From positions 62,001 to 126,000 of the forward strand of contig JBMYND010000003.1 in the NCBI GenBank assembly GCA_049597955.1: 64,000 nt of DNA, written 5' to 3'. The notes beneath the pieces were generated by a model. That model was not told the origin of the DNA and ran no database searches. It worked only from the letters and a program-made list of their open reading frames with translations. The translations under genes were made by a program, and so were the position numbers. This document shows, piece by piece, positions 7,254 through 16,610 of the stretch. Positions within the stretch are counted from its first letter, which is position 1, and the number at the start of each line of letters is the position of its first letter. The DNA comes from JAYPAN01 sp049597955. GTDB taxonomy: Bacteria; Pseudomonadota; Alphaproteobacteria; RS24.

Positions 7254-8429
7254 TTATAAAAGTCTGGAACTGTCCTCGGCGAGCAACTCATAGGGGTCAA
7301 TGATTTTCTTTTTCGGTCGTGTCTGCGCATAAAGAGCGCCCAAACTATCCGAGGCGACATAGCGACGCCCTCTCTTCTCGCCACTGGCAGCAAGAAAGTC
7401 TGCAGCAACCAAGAGGCTTAAATCCCGTTGTGCGGTAGCGGCGCCAATGGAAGCGTCCGCTTCATAGCGTTGTCTGGTGAGGCTGTAACCCTGCGCGGTA
7501 TTCAGAAGGGGGATAATGCAGCGTTCCGGCAGGTTTTTCCTGTGAACCCATGCCTCTATTTCATCCGCGAATTTACCCAAATGGTCAATGCGTTCCAGCA
7601 CTTTTTGCATTTGCTGATAATGGGCTTTCAGGCAAAAGCGAACCCAAGGCGCGGTGTCGGTTTCGGGTTTCCAATGCCCGTCGCTCATTTGCTCCAATAT
7701 CTGATAATACTGTTCTGTATTGGCACCCAGCCATTCCTCAATGGATGAAAAAACCGGATGCAAATCGGCCTCGCGCGCCAATATGAATGTTTGCAAAGCC
7801 CGCGCCATCCGCCCATTGCCATCGCTGAATGGGTGTATCATCACCAGATTGAGATGCGCCATCGCGGCGCGGACTGCAAGCGGCGTCGTGTCAAGAGGTT
7901 GCAAAACGCTTTGCACCAATGCTTGCATGAGCCGTGAAATTTCACTCGCCTCCACGCCCTCATAAACAATCTCTCCTTGTTTATTGGTAATATATATCGG
8001 TCTCTGACGCCATTGGCCGGGGTTTTTGTTCAACTCATGCTCAAGCATCATGTAATGCACGCTTTTCAAAAACCGCATGTCAAACCCAACCCTGCCTTCC
8101 TGCGCCGTCCGCACCAAATAGGTCATAGCCCGCCGATAACCGGCGACAGCATCCCAAGTCTCTCGGCGGTCAGGCTCAGGTGTAGCGCGCTCACCAATTG
8201 CGCGTATCTCATCCAATGATGCGAAATAGCCCTCAATGCTGTTGGAGCCTTGCGTCGCGCGCGCCGAACTGACCCGTCGCAATGTCCCCCACCATCGCTT
8301 AGGTTCATTTTGCGTATAGGGACGCAATTGCTCTTTTTGCTTTTCAAGCAAGCGCAGAACGGCCAAATCATCACTGGCCAGAACCGGCGGATGGTAGATA
8401 GTATCGAATATATCTTTATTAATCGTCAT
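7254..8429 (-). CDS. Fic family protein, class II (probable AMPylase)
   Basis: The 391-residue protein has an N-terminal helical domain, a central Fic core with the complete catalytic motif HPFSDGNGRMAR (His199 to Arg210), and a C-terminal winged-helix segment. The inhibitory motif SNSIEG (Ser62, Glu66, Gly67) lies before the core, which makes it a class II Fic that is self-inhibited by Glu66. Fic enzymes usually transfer AMP to hydroxyl side chains; the target is unknown. The gene is single, with no antitoxin ORF beside it, and its upstream region is more AT-rich than its neighbours, so acquisition by transfer is possible. Confidence 0.92.
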   Translation of the reverse strand: MTINKDIFDTIYHPPVLASDDLAVLRLLEKQKEQLRPYTQNEPKRWWGTLRRVSSARATQGSNSIEGYFASLDEIRAIGERATPEPDRRETWDAVAGYRRAMTYLVRTAQEGRVGFDMRFLKSVHYMMLEHELNKNPGQWRQRPIYITNKQGEIVYEGVEASEISRLMQALVQSVLQPLDTTPLAVRAAMAHLNLVMIHPFSDGNGRMARALQTFILAREADLHPVFSSIEEWLGANTEQYYQILEQMSDGHWKPETDTAPWVRFCLKAHYQQMQKVLERIDHLGKFADEIEAWVHRKNLPERCIIPLLNTAQGYSLTRQRYEADASIGAATAQRDLSLLVAADFLAASGEKRGRRYVASDSLGALYAQTRPKKKIIDPYELLAEDSSRLL

Positions 8430-8571
8430 AATGATGATTATTTATCAGCATAGCGCGGAAAAAGATAGGATAATATCATTTTTAATACCTCGCCTCACAG
8501 GTAATAGCCGATGCGAATGCTGAGTAGTCTGCCAAACGCGCACAATAATGGGGCAAACTTGTTTATTTCCC

Positions 8572-8757
8572 TCAAAAGTCAGACACGATACCGTCTTTTT
8601 CCCAATCGCCATAGCGAGTCGGCTCGGGGCCGGATTGGCCGCCGCTTTCTTTCGGGCGTGCCTTTTGTGCCGCTTCGCGCTGTGTGCGCCTTGCCTGCGC
8701 CTCGGCCAAGGCACGCGCTGCCGCCTGTTTGACCGCATTTTGCTTTTCCGTTTCCAT
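8572..8757 (-). CDS. DUF1674 / SDHAF4-like succinate dehydrogenase assembly factor
   Basis: The product is a 61-residue protein whose C-terminus reads GPEPTRYGDWEKDGIVSDF. This is the hallmark of DUF1674, the bacterial counterpart of SDHAF4, which assists assembly of flavinylated succinate dehydrogenase. The N-terminal half is Ala/Lys/Arg-rich and probably disordered. The frame is open to 8982, but the ATG at 8757 gives the normal family length and avoids overlap with rsmB. It is divergent from rsmB, with 52 bases between the two starts. Confidence 0.85.
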   Translation of the reverse strand: METEKQNAVKQAAARALAEAQARRTQREAAQKARPKESGGQSGPEPTRYGDWEKDGIVSDF

Positions 8758-8809
8758 GCATTCAATATGGAGCCTTGCGCGACAATTGCCAAGATGGTCT
8801 AACCGTCGC

Positions 8810-10168
8810 ATGACAAAAGCCCCGCAAACTGGCAAGCTCCAGGCTGATGCGCCGCCAAGGCCGCGCAAATCCGGACGCGGCAAAACCGCCAGCCGCCGTG
8901 CCGCCGCCGCCATGCTGGCCGCCATTGAGCGCGGCAAAACGCTGGATGAGGCGCGCGACCGCTTGCAGGATTTACCGGCCAATGACCGCGCCTTTGCCGA
9001 TTTAATGGTGCTGACGGCCTTGCGCCATTATGGCGAAATAGAAGCGACGCTGGCGCCCTGTCTGGCGCGCCCACTGCCGGCGCGGCCGCATCTGGCGCGC
9101 GCCCTGCTGTATATTGGCGCGGTGCAATTGCTCTATCTCGACACGCCCGCCCATGCGGCGATAAATGAAACTGTGGCGGCCACCGGTCGGCGCGAGCAGC
9201 CGTTTCGCGGGCTGATAAATGCGGTTTTGCGCCGCCTTGACCGCGAGGCCGCGGCTTTGCGCGTCACTGACCCGCTGCGCGCCTGGCCCGACTGGCTGGC
9301 AGCAAGCTGGCAAGCCCATTATGGCGCGCCGACCACGCAAACCATCGCCCGCACCATGCAAACCCATGCGCCGACCGATTTGTGTTTTATCTCAGAGGAT
9401 GAAGCTGACGCATTTATCGCCGCCTTGCCTGACACGCTGAAGGCCAGCCATTTGACGCCGAAAAACCTGCGGCTGTCCGGCGCACTTTCCGTGCCGGAGT
9501 TGCCCTTTTACGATAAAGGCACATGGTGGGTGCAGGATATAGCGGCGACCTTGGCCGCGCAGATTTTGGCGGTGCCAACAGGGGCTGACGCGCTTGATTT
9601 ATGCGCCGCGCCGGGCGGCAAGACCCTGCAAATGGCAGCCGCCGGCGCACAGGTGACGGCGCTGGATATGTCGGCGCAAAGATTGGCGCGCTTGCAGGCC
9701 AATCTGGCGCGCACCGGCCTGTCAGCCAACACAATATGCGCGGCGCTGGAAGACTGGTCGCCGCAAGACCGCCAATGGCCATATGTTTTGCTCGACGCAC
9801 CCTGCTCGGCGACCGGTACAATTCGGCGCCATCCGGATTTGCCGCTGCACCGCAAGGCCGGCCATATTGCCGGTGCGGCGCGCGCGCAAGAAAAGCTGCT
9901 GGCCAAGGCGGCAGCGCTGACCGCGCCGGGCGGCCAGCTTGTCTATTGCGTCTGCTCCTTGCAGCCGGAAGAGGGCGAAGCCATTGCCGCCGGTTTTCTG
10001 TCCGATGCACCGCATTTTGCCACTGTGCCGGTCACGCCCGATATGCTGCCTGATGGCTTGCAAGCGGCGGTCACGCAAGAGGGCTGGCTGCGCACCCATC
10101 CGGCCATGCTGGCCGAGACAGGCGGCTGTGACGGGTTTTTCATTGCCCGTTTTACACGGACAGGCTGA
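8810..10168 (+). CDS. rsmB: 16S rRNA (cytosine(967)-C5)-methyltransferase
   Basis: The 452-residue protein has an N-terminal NusB-like RNA-binding domain (about 25-160, with ANDRAFADLMVLTALRH) and a C-terminal SAM-dependent methyltransferase. Motif I is LDLCAAPGGKTLQMA, motif IV is LLDAPCSATGTIRRHPD and motif VI is YCVCSLQPEEGE; the Cys of CS-L in motif VI is the expected nucleophile. The start at 8810 (MTKAPQTG) is preferred because earlier frame starts run antisense to the assembly-factor gene. rpe lies downstream after a repeat-bearing gap. Confidence 0.92.
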   Translation: MTKAPQTGKLQADAPPRPRKSGRGKTASRRAAAAMLAAIERGKTLDEARDRLQDLPANDRAFADLMVLTALRHYGEIEATLAPCLARPLPARPHLARALLYIGAVQLLYLDTPAHAAINETVAATGRREQPFRGLINAVLRRLDREAAALRVTDPLRAWPDWLAASWQAHYGAPTTQTIARTMQTHAPTDLCFISEDEADAFIAALPDTLKASHLTPKNLRLSGALSVPELPFYDKGTWWVQDIAATLAAQILAVPTGADALDLCAAPGGKTLQMAAAGAQVTALDMSAQRLARLQANLARTGLSANTICAALEDWSPQDRQWPYVLLDAPCSATGTIRRHPDLPLHRKAGHIAGAARAQEKLLAKAAALTAPGGQLVYCVCSLQPEEGEAIAAGFLSDAPHFATVPVTPDMLPDGLQAAVTQEGWLRTHPAMLAETGGCDGFFIARFTRTG

Positions 10169-10179
10169 CGCGCCTGCGC

Positions 10180-10235
10180 CACACAGATTGCGTCACACAG
10201 ATTGCGTCACTCACATTGCGCCATTCCCATTGCGC
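10180..10235. repeat. Four 14-bp tandem units between rsmB and rpe
   Basis: The units CACACAGATTGCGT (twice exactly), CACTCACATTGCGC and CATTCCCATTGCGC follow without gaps. They occupy the middle of the 121-bp intergenic region. The ATTGCG core is constant in all four, while the left part varies. This could be a slippage-prone array or a set of phased protein-binding sites ahead of rpe. Confidence 0.8.
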
Positions 10236-10289
10236 CAGAGACATGTGAGCGCCCTTGCGTGACGCACCAAATAGCTTTAAGTCAAATTT

Positions 10290-10949
10290 ATGTCTGATGT
10301 AAAAATTGCACCGTCTATCCTGTCGGCTGATTTTGCAAAGCTCGGCGCGGAAGTTGCGGCGATTTGCGCCGCCGGATGCGATTATGTGCATGTCGATGTG
10401 ATGGACGGACATTTTGTTCCCAATCTCACCATTGGGCCGGATGTTGTCAAAGCGATTAAGCCACATGCCACAAAGCCGCTTGATGTGCATTTGATGATTG
10501 CGCCGGTTGACCCCTATATTGCAGCCTTTGCCGAAGCCGGTGCTGATATTATCACTTTTCATCCGGAAGCCGGGCCGCACCCGCATCGCACGGCCCAAGC
10601 CATTCGCGCGCAAGGCTGCAAAGTTGGCGTTTCGCTCAATCCGGCAACGCCGGTCAGCGTGCTGGATCATTTGCTCGACATGGTGGATTTGGTGCTGGTT
10701 ATGTCGGTCAATCCGGGCTTTGGCGGCCAGTCTTTTATTGCCTCACAGCTTGAAAAGATAAGCGCGATACGCGCCCGCATTGAAGCCTCCGGCCGGGCCA
10801 TAGAGCTGGAAGTGGATGGCGGCATTAACCGCGAAACCGCGCCGCAAGCCATTGCCGCCGGTGCCGATGTGCTGGTTGCCGGCACAGCCACATTCACCGG
10901 CGGGCCTGCGGCCTATGCCGAAAATATCGCCGCCCTGAGGCGCCATTAG
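10290..10949 (+). CDS. rpe: Ribulose-phosphate 3-epimerase
   Basis: Rpe interconverts ribulose-5-phosphate and xylulose-5-phosphate in the pentose phosphate pathway. The 219-residue TIM barrel shows KIAPSILSADFAKLG at the N-terminus, the metal-binding VHVDVMDGHFVPN and LDVHLMI segments, MSVNPGFGGQSFI, and the phosphate-binding VDGGIN near 176. It heads an rpe-heparinase-purH run in which the next start follows eight bases after its stop. Confidence 0.96.
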   Translation: MSDVKIAPSILSADFAKLGAEVAAICAAGCDYVHVDVMDGHFVPNLTIGPDVVKAIKPHATKPLDVHLMIAPVDPYIAAFAEAGADIITFHPEAGPHPHRTAQAIRAQGCKVGVSLNPATPVSVLDHLLDMVDLVLVMSVNPGFGGQSFIASQLEKISAIRARIEASGRAIELEVDGGINRETAPQAIAAGADVLVAGTATFTGGPAAYAENIAALRRH

Positions 10950-10957
10950 ACGGCGCA

Positions 10958-12694
10958 ATGACACGCAAACATAGACTGGCCCTGCTGATTGACATGATGA
11001 CCTTGGCCGGTCGGCGGTTTCGTCAATCTCTCAAAACCCGCTTTTTTCTGAGTTTTCTCGGCCGTCGCTTATGGCGCGGGGCGTCCGGCACAATAATCTT
11101 TGACTATCCGGCAGATTTACGTCCGGGCAATAGTGACCGAGCGATTGCCTGGCTTGACGGCGATTATACTTTGCCCGGCGGGCAAGTCTCCGCGCCGGGT
11201 GACAACCCGTTTCGACTGGCCCCGGTGTCGGCGCAATGGCAAGCCAGCCTGCATGGCTTTGACTGGCTGCGCCATTTGTCAGCCGCCGATGAGGAAGCCG
11301 GGCATAAATTGGCGGCGCAATATATTGTGGACTGGATTGCCTTGGGGGGTGAGACGCAACGCGCCGCCATGACGCCGCAACTTGTCGCCAGCCGACTTGC
11401 CGCATGGAGCCGGTTTTTGCCGCATGTCAGATTGCTCGCCAAGCCCGACACATTGGCCAATATCACCGCCAGCATGGCGCGCCAAGCGGCTTGGCTGGAC
11501 ATTACCGCGCCGCTGTCCGAAGACGGCTTGCCGCGCTTACGGGTCGCCCTCGGGCTTACTTTATCAGGGCTGATATTTGACAATGGCACGGAGCGCGTGC
11601 GGCGCGGCATGGATATGCTGTTGCGCGAAATGAAACGGCAAATCCTGCCCGATGGCGGCCATAACAGCCGCGCGCCGGACGCCCTCATGCCGCTGATTGC
11701 CGATATGCTGGCAATTGAAAGCGGGCTGGCGGCGCGCAATATGCCGAAACCGGCCTATCTGACCGAGACTGTCGCGCGCATGCAAACCCAGCTTGTGTTG
11801 ATGCGCCATCGTGACGGAAGGCTGGCTTGCTTTAATGGCGGGCTGGAACATACGCAAGACGAGCTGGCTCCCTTGCTGCCCACCGGCAAGCGCGGCCAAT
11901 CCGTGCGCTATGCGCAGAAAAGCGGCTATCAGCGCATGCAGGGCGGCAAAACCTGTTTGCTGGTCGATGTTGGCCAAACCGGGCATGGCACGGAAAGCTT
12001 GAACAGCCATGCCGCCCCGCTGGCCTTTGAAATGAGCCATGACCGGCACCGAATTATTGTTAATTGCGGCCCCAATCAGGTGCATGGGCCGAACTGGCAT
12101 TTGGCCTCACGCGGCATTGCCGCTCATTCGGTTCTTGGTTTTGACAGCGATATGGAAGACCCGTTTTTGCGCCATGGCACGGCAGCACGCCATTTGGGGC
12201 CGCGCCTGAAAGCCGCGCAATGGGATGTTTCCATGCGCCGGTCGGAAGACAAAAATGGCATTTGGCTGGATATGGGCCATGGCATGTTTCTGGCCAGCCA
12301 TGGGGTGCGCCATTCGCGCCGTCTGTTTATGACCGTTGGCGGCGATGATATTCGCGGCGAAGACTTGCTGATGCCGGGCATGGGCGCCAGCCCGGCGGCG
12401 CAAGCACCATTTCATTTGCGCTTCCATTTGCATCCGGATGTCAGCGCCGGTCTGCAACGCGGCAGCAATTCGATTTTGCTGGTAACAGCGGGCGGGCATG
12501 GCTGGCAATTTCGCGCCGCCGGTGATACGTCGATTGACATTGGCCTTGAAGACAGTGTCTATATGGGCCGCTATGGCCGTCCGCAGCGCAGCCGTCAGAT
12601 AACCATTTCCGCCCGTCTCGGCAAAGCCGATACGCTCATTCGATGGGCATTGCGTTATTCCGGTCGTATGAGCAGACGGCGCAAAGGCGGATAG
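10958..12694 (+). CDS. Heparinase II/III family protein
   Basis: The 578-residue protein has an N-terminal alpha/alpha toroid-type helical region and a C-terminal beta-rich heparinase II/III-like domain (from about residue 330). The residues NCGPNQVHGPNWHLASRGIAAH, with its paired histidines, correspond to the family's catalytic region. There is no signal peptide, so it is likely cytoplasmic or membrane-associated. Members in the rsmB-rpe-purH context are widespread in alphaproteobacteria, but their true substrate is not established; a role in envelope polysaccharide turnover is a guess. Confidence 0.8.
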   Translation: MTRKHRLALLIDMMTLAGRRFRQSLKTRFFLSFLGRRLWRGASGTIIFDYPADLRPGNSDRAIAWLDGDYTLPGGQVSAPGDNPFRLAPVSAQWQASLHGFDWLRHLSAADEEAGHKLAAQYIVDWIALGGETQRAAMTPQLVASRLAAWSRFLPHVRLLAKPDTLANITASMARQAAWLDITAPLSEDGLPRLRVALGLTLSGLIFDNGTERVRRGMDMLLREMKRQILPDGGHNSRAPDALMPLIADMLAIESGLAARNMPKPAYLTETVARMQTQLVLMRHRDGRLACFNGGLEHTQDELAPLLPTGKRGQSVRYAQKSGYQRMQGGKTCLLVDVGQTGHGTESLNSHAAPLAFEMSHDRHRIIVNCGPNQVHGPNWHLASRGIAAHSVLGFDSDMEDPFLRHGTAARHLGPRLKAAQWDVSMRRSEDKNGIWLDMGHGMFLASHGVRHSRRLFMTVGGDDIRGEDLLMPGMGASPAAQAPFHLRFHLHPDVSAGLQRGSNSILLVTAGGHGWQFRAAGDTSIDIGLEDSVYMGRYGRPQRSRQITISARLGKADTLIRWALRYSGRMSRRRKGG

Positions 12695-12747
12695 CGTCAC
12701 CCGCGCAAACAGGCGAGAAAGATTTTCACCACAAGCAAGAGGATATT

Positions 12748-14331
12748 ATGTCAGACAAAAAACCCGTCACCCGCGCCCTTATTTCGGTTTCCGACAAAAC
12801 CGGCATTGTTGATTTTGCGACAAGGCTGGCCAATCTTGGTGTAGAGCTTGTTTCTACCGGTGGCACAGCGAAAATGCTCGGTGAGGCCGGGCTGGCCTGC
12901 CGTGATGTGTCGGAACTGACCGGCTTTCCTGAAATGATGGATGGTCGGGTGAAGACACTGCACCCTATGGTGCATGGCGGCTTGCTGGCCATACGCGACA
13001 ATGACGACCATGCCGCCGCCATGCAGGCGCATGGCATTGTCGGCATTGATTTGCTGGTGGTCAATCTTTACCCGTTTGAGGCGACTTTGGCCGCCGGTGC
13101 CGATTATGACACATGCATTGAAAATATCGATATTGGCGGGCCGGCCATGATACGCGCGGCCGCCAAAAACCATGCCGATGTTGCCGTGCTGGTCGATGCG
13201 GCCGATTATGAGCCGGTGCTGGCAGCCCTTGAAGCGGGCGGCACGGATATGGCGCTGCGCCAAAGACTGGCGCAAAAAGCCTATGCCCGCACCGCCGCTT
13301 ATGATGCGGAAATCTCCAATTGGATGGCCAGTGAACTTGACATTGCCATGCCCGCCTATCGGGCGATTGGCGGGCGTTTGCAACAAAGCCTGCGCTATGG
13401 TGAAAACCCGCACCAGCAAGCCGGGTTTTATGTCGGTGGCGCAGCGCGCGCCGGTGTCGCCACAGCCCAACAAGTGCAGGGCAAGGAATTATCTTACAAT
13501 AACATTAACGACACAGATGCAGCCTATGAGCTGGTCGCCGAATTTGACGCTGCCGACCGGCCAGCCTGCGCCATTATCAAACATGCCAATCCTTGCGGTG
13601 TGGCACTTGGCGACACGCCGAGCGAGGCTTTTGCCCGCGCCCTGCGCTGCGATCCGGTCTCGGCCTTTGGCGGCATTATCGCCATGAACCGGCCTTTGGA
13701 TGCGGCCACGGCGGAAGCCATTACCGGCATTTTCACTGAAGTCATTATCGCGCCCGATGCTGACGCGGAAGCCCGTGCGGTCATTGCCGCGAAGAAAAAT
13801 CTGCGCCTTTTATTGGCCGGGAGCCTGCCCGATATTTCAGCTAAAGGGTTGAGTGTGCGCAATGTTGCCGGTGGCTTGCTGGTGCAAAATCGCGATGCCG
13901 GTCATCTTGCCGCTGGCGATTTAACCTGTGTGACCAAGCGCCAGCCAAGCGCCCAAGAGCTTGAAGATTTGCTGTTTGCCTGGCGCGTCGCCAAACATGT
14001 GAAATCCAATGCCATTGTCTATGTCAAGGATGGCGCGACGGTCGGCATTGGTGCCGGACAGATGAGCCGCCTCGACAGCTCGCGCATTGCGGCGCGTAAA
14101 TCGCAGGATGCCGCCGAAGCGGCCGGGCTGGACACCGCCCTTGCGCAAGGCTCAGTGGTCGCCTCGGATGCGTTTTTCCCATTTGCCGACGGCTTGCTGA
14201 GTGCCGCCGAAGCCGGTGCTACAGCGGTTATCCAACCGGGCGGGTCAATCCGCGATGATGAGGTGATAGCCGCCGCCGATGAAGCCGGACTGGCCATGGT
14301 GCTGACCGGCATGCGCCATTTCCGCCATTAA
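12748..14331 (+). CDS. purH: Bifunctional AICAR transformylase / IMP cyclohydrolase
   Basis: PurH performs the last two steps of IMP synthesis. The 527-residue protein has the N-terminal MGS-like cyclohydrolase domain (ALISVSDKTGIVDFA; GRVKTLHP) and the C-terminal transformylase domain (KELSYNNINDTDAAYEL, IIKHANPCGVA with the catalytic His, and GAGQMSR). The ATG at 12748 follows an AGAGG ribosome site and begins MSDKKPVTRA; the frame upstream belongs to the end of the heparinase gene. Its TAA overlaps the stop of the convergent operon at 14328. Confidence 0.96.
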   Translation: MSDKKPVTRALISVSDKTGIVDFATRLANLGVELVSTGGTAKMLGEAGLACRDVSELTGFPEMMDGRVKTLHPMVHGGLLAIRDNDDHAAAMQAHGIVGIDLLVVNLYPFEATLAAGADYDTCIENIDIGGPAMIRAAAKNHADVAVLVDAADYEPVLAALEAGGTDMALRQRLAQKAYARTAAYDAEISNWMASELDIAMPAYRAIGGRLQQSLRYGENPHQQAGFYVGGAARAGVATAQQVQGKELSYNNINDTDAAYELVAEFDAADRPACAIIKHANPCGVALGDTPSEAFARALRCDPVSAFGGIIAMNRPLDAATAEAITGIFTEVIIAPDADAEARAVIAAKKNLRLLLAGSLPDISAKGLSVRNVAGGLLVQNRDAGHLAAGDLTCVTKRQPSAQELEDLLFAWRVAKHVKSNAIVYVKDGATVGIGAGQMSRLDSSRIAARKSQDAAEAAGLDTALAQGSVVASDAFFPFADGLLSAAEAGATAVIQPGGSIRDDEVIAAADEAGLAMVLTGMRHFRH

Positions 14332-16607
14332 TTTGGCACGCAAGTCTCTTGCAATATTGCCGCCCAATCACGCAGATAAGGGAAAGCATCGCCGGTTTGC
14401 GCCCATAATTCCGCCGCTTGCGGGCGAATAAAAATTTTCCGATGGGCGGCGCAGGCCGTGTCGCGCTTGTCCAAAGCGACAAAGCTGGCGGCAAGCCCAA
14501 GCCGCGCGCCCATGCCTACCGGCTCATCCGCCGCGGTGCGTTTCATCAGGCTGGACAAAGCACGCGCCGCTTCCATCTGGCGACCGGCTTGTTGCAGGGC
14601 GGCGGCGCGCAAAAACCAGGCACCGGGGCGGCGCGGAAAATCGCGCGCCAGCCGGTCGGCCTTGGCAAGCGCGGCCTCTATGTCATTGCTGTCGAGATAA
14701 TGCTGAATCAACGCTTCCAGCAAAACGGCTTGCGGGCGGCCTTGCAAATCCGACAGGTCATTTGACAAAAAAGCCTCATGCGACGCGGTCTCATCGGCCA
14801 ATAATTTTTTCCAATGGCCAAGCGCGAAAGCCGCGTCATTTTCATTGGCCGGTTCGAGAAGCGCCGCCAGCCTTTCGCCATCCTGCGCCATGACCAGATA
14901 GCGCAAGGCATCGGGCAGAAGCGGGCGCACATCACCCCCCGCCACTTCATAAGCCGCCCATGCCGTGCCGAAAGCCGGTGTCGCCAACCCACCATATAAG
15001 GCCAGTTCCAAAGCCGCGCGATGCACCGCCACATCATCACCGCGCAGGCAGTCATCATGGCAGGTGCCGACCCGCCAAAGCTGATACAGCAATTGCCCGC
15101 CACGCGCCTTTTTATTGACCGCCTGCAAAGAAACACCGGCTTTATTGTCAGCCTTGACCGCCTCGGCCAGCAGCCGGATTCGCATGCCGGTGAACAGGCG
15201 ATAAACCGGCAAGGACGGGCCAAAGCCGGTGAGCAGTGCATCGGCGCGGCTCCAATCGCCCTTGGCGGCTGCCGCTTGCGCCAGCACAATGCGCGCGCGC
15301 ATGGCCAGCAAATAAGGCAAGTCAGCCCCGTCAAGCAGCAAATCCGGCAGGCTCTGATATTTTTGCGCCAGTTCCAGCAATTTATCGGCGGGCAATTCTT
15401 GCGCGCTCAATTGCGCCAAATCAATAAGCCCGTCCAGCAAAGCGCCGGCCTCACCGGCCGGATAGCCGCGTCGCGCCGCCTGCAAAAACGGCAAAGCGCC
15501 CGACGGGTCATTCAGATTTATCAGGCTGGCGCCAATATAATAATCAAGCTGCGCCTGCGCCGATTTTGGCATCAGCGCCTTCCACGGGCGCAATACTTCC
15601 CAGCCTTCGCGCACATTAGCATATTGGCCACGCGCAAAGGCGCTTTCAACCAACGCCAAAGGACGCAAAGGGCTGTAATCGGCAGCAGCCCGCAAGCTGG
15701 CATCGGTCGCCGCCAAGGCGAAAGCTTGGCGCACACTGGCCGCATCTCCGGCAAAGGCCGGTTGCAATATGCCCGCCACAATCCCCGCCGGCAGGCCTTG
15801 GGCTATCGCCTCGCGGGTTTCGGCAAGGGCGCGGCGCGCGCCTGCCAGCGTTTCAGAGGCGGCACCGAAACCGGTCGCAGCCGCCATATTGTCTGCCCCC
15901 TGATTGGCTTTGTCAGCCAATGGCACGGGCGGGCGGTAATCAGGCCGGTGAATATCGGCATGAAAGGCTTTAACCGTTGCGGCAAAGGCCGGTTGTCCGG
16001 CTTTTTTGAGCGAAGTGAGCAGCCGGTTCAATGTCGCCTTGGCCGCCGCCACATCGCCGCTTTCAATATGGGCAATGGCCAAACCATACATGGCGCGTTG
16101 CACCAGCAATGGATGGCCAAACTCAAACCCCAAACGGGCAAAGCCGTCGCGCGCCTGTGGCAGGGCTTGGTGGCGCGCCTCGGCGCTGACTTGTTTGGCG
16201 GCCAAGGCCAATTGGCCCCAAGCATGGGCATAATGCACAGCCACGCGCAGGCTTTCCAAATCGCCCCATAAATCGGAAGCCAGCAAGGCTTCATGCGCGA
16301 ATTCATCGCCGCGCACCTCAGCCTCTGCGGTTTCCTGCATCATATCTATTTTGGCATTGAAAGCCGCCGCCGCTTCGACCAAAGGACGCAATTGCAATGG
16401 CCCTGCCGGGCCGTCATAACAGGCTTCCATGTCCAGCGCATAGGCATTGACTGCCTGCAAGGCCGGGGCGGCATCGGCTTTCACCCCATTGAGCAATTGC
16501 CCGGCTGGTTTGTCAAAATAAGCGGGCGGCAAGCCGCAAGCCGCAGCCGGAACAGCCCATAGTGCCAATAGGGGCAAAAAGATGGTGCATGTTAAAAAAG
16601 CCCGCAT
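14328..16607 (-). CDS. Exported helical-repeat (TPR-like) protein of the Exb/vWA operon
   Basis: The 759-residue protein has an N-terminal export signal (about 1-23, ending AVPAAAC) and a long body of Ala/Leu-rich paired helices reminiscent of degenerate TPR or SEL-like repeats (for example GALPFLQAARRGYPAGEAGALLDG and ADRLARDFPRRPGAWFLRAA). The AAAC junction could be read as a weak lipobox at Cys24, so a lipoprotein is possible. It is the last gene of the five-gene operon, starting four bases after the vWA gene ends, and is probably the periplasmic scaffold or receptor of that system. I do not recognise a named family. Confidence 0.7.
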   Translation of the reverse strand: MRAFLTCTIFLPLLALWAVPAAACGLPPAYFDKPAGQLLNGVKADAAPALQAVNAYALDMEACYDGPAGPLQLRPLVEAAAAFNAKIDMMQETAEAEVRGDEFAHEALLASDLWGDLESLRVAVHYAHAWGQLALAAKQVSAEARHQALPQARDGFARLGFEFGHPLLVQRAMYGLAIAHIESGDVAAAKATLNRLLTSLKKAGQPAFAATVKAFHADIHRPDYRPPVPLADKANQGADNMAAATGFGAASETLAGARRALAETREAIAQGLPAGIVAGILQPAFAGDAASVRQAFALAATDASLRAAADYSPLRPLALVESAFARGQYANVREGWEVLRPWKALMPKSAQAQLDYYIGASLINLNDPSGALPFLQAARRGYPAGEAGALLDGLIDLAQLSAQELPADKLLELAQKYQSLPDLLLDGADLPYLLAMRARIVLAQAAAAKGDWSRADALLTGFGPSLPVYRLFTGMRIRLLAEAVKADNKAGVSLQAVNKKARGGQLLYQLWRVGTCHDDCLRGDDVAVHRAALELALYGGLATPAFGTAWAAYEVAGGDVRPLLPDALRYLVMAQDGERLAALLEPANENDAAFALGHWKKLLADETASHEAFLSNDLSDLQGRPQAVLLEALIQHYLDSNDIEAALAKADRLARDFPRRPGAWFLRAAALQQAGRQMEAARALSSLMKRTAADEPVGMGARLGLAASFVALDKRDTACAAHRKIFIRPQAAELWAQTGDAFPYLRDWAAILQETCVPN

Positions 16608-16610
16608 CGT

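Noticed and set aside
15021..16271. Plus-strand 416-residue ORF
   Set aside because: Antisense to the exported helical-repeat gene; Arg/Gln-rich composition typical of shadows in GC-rich coding DNA.
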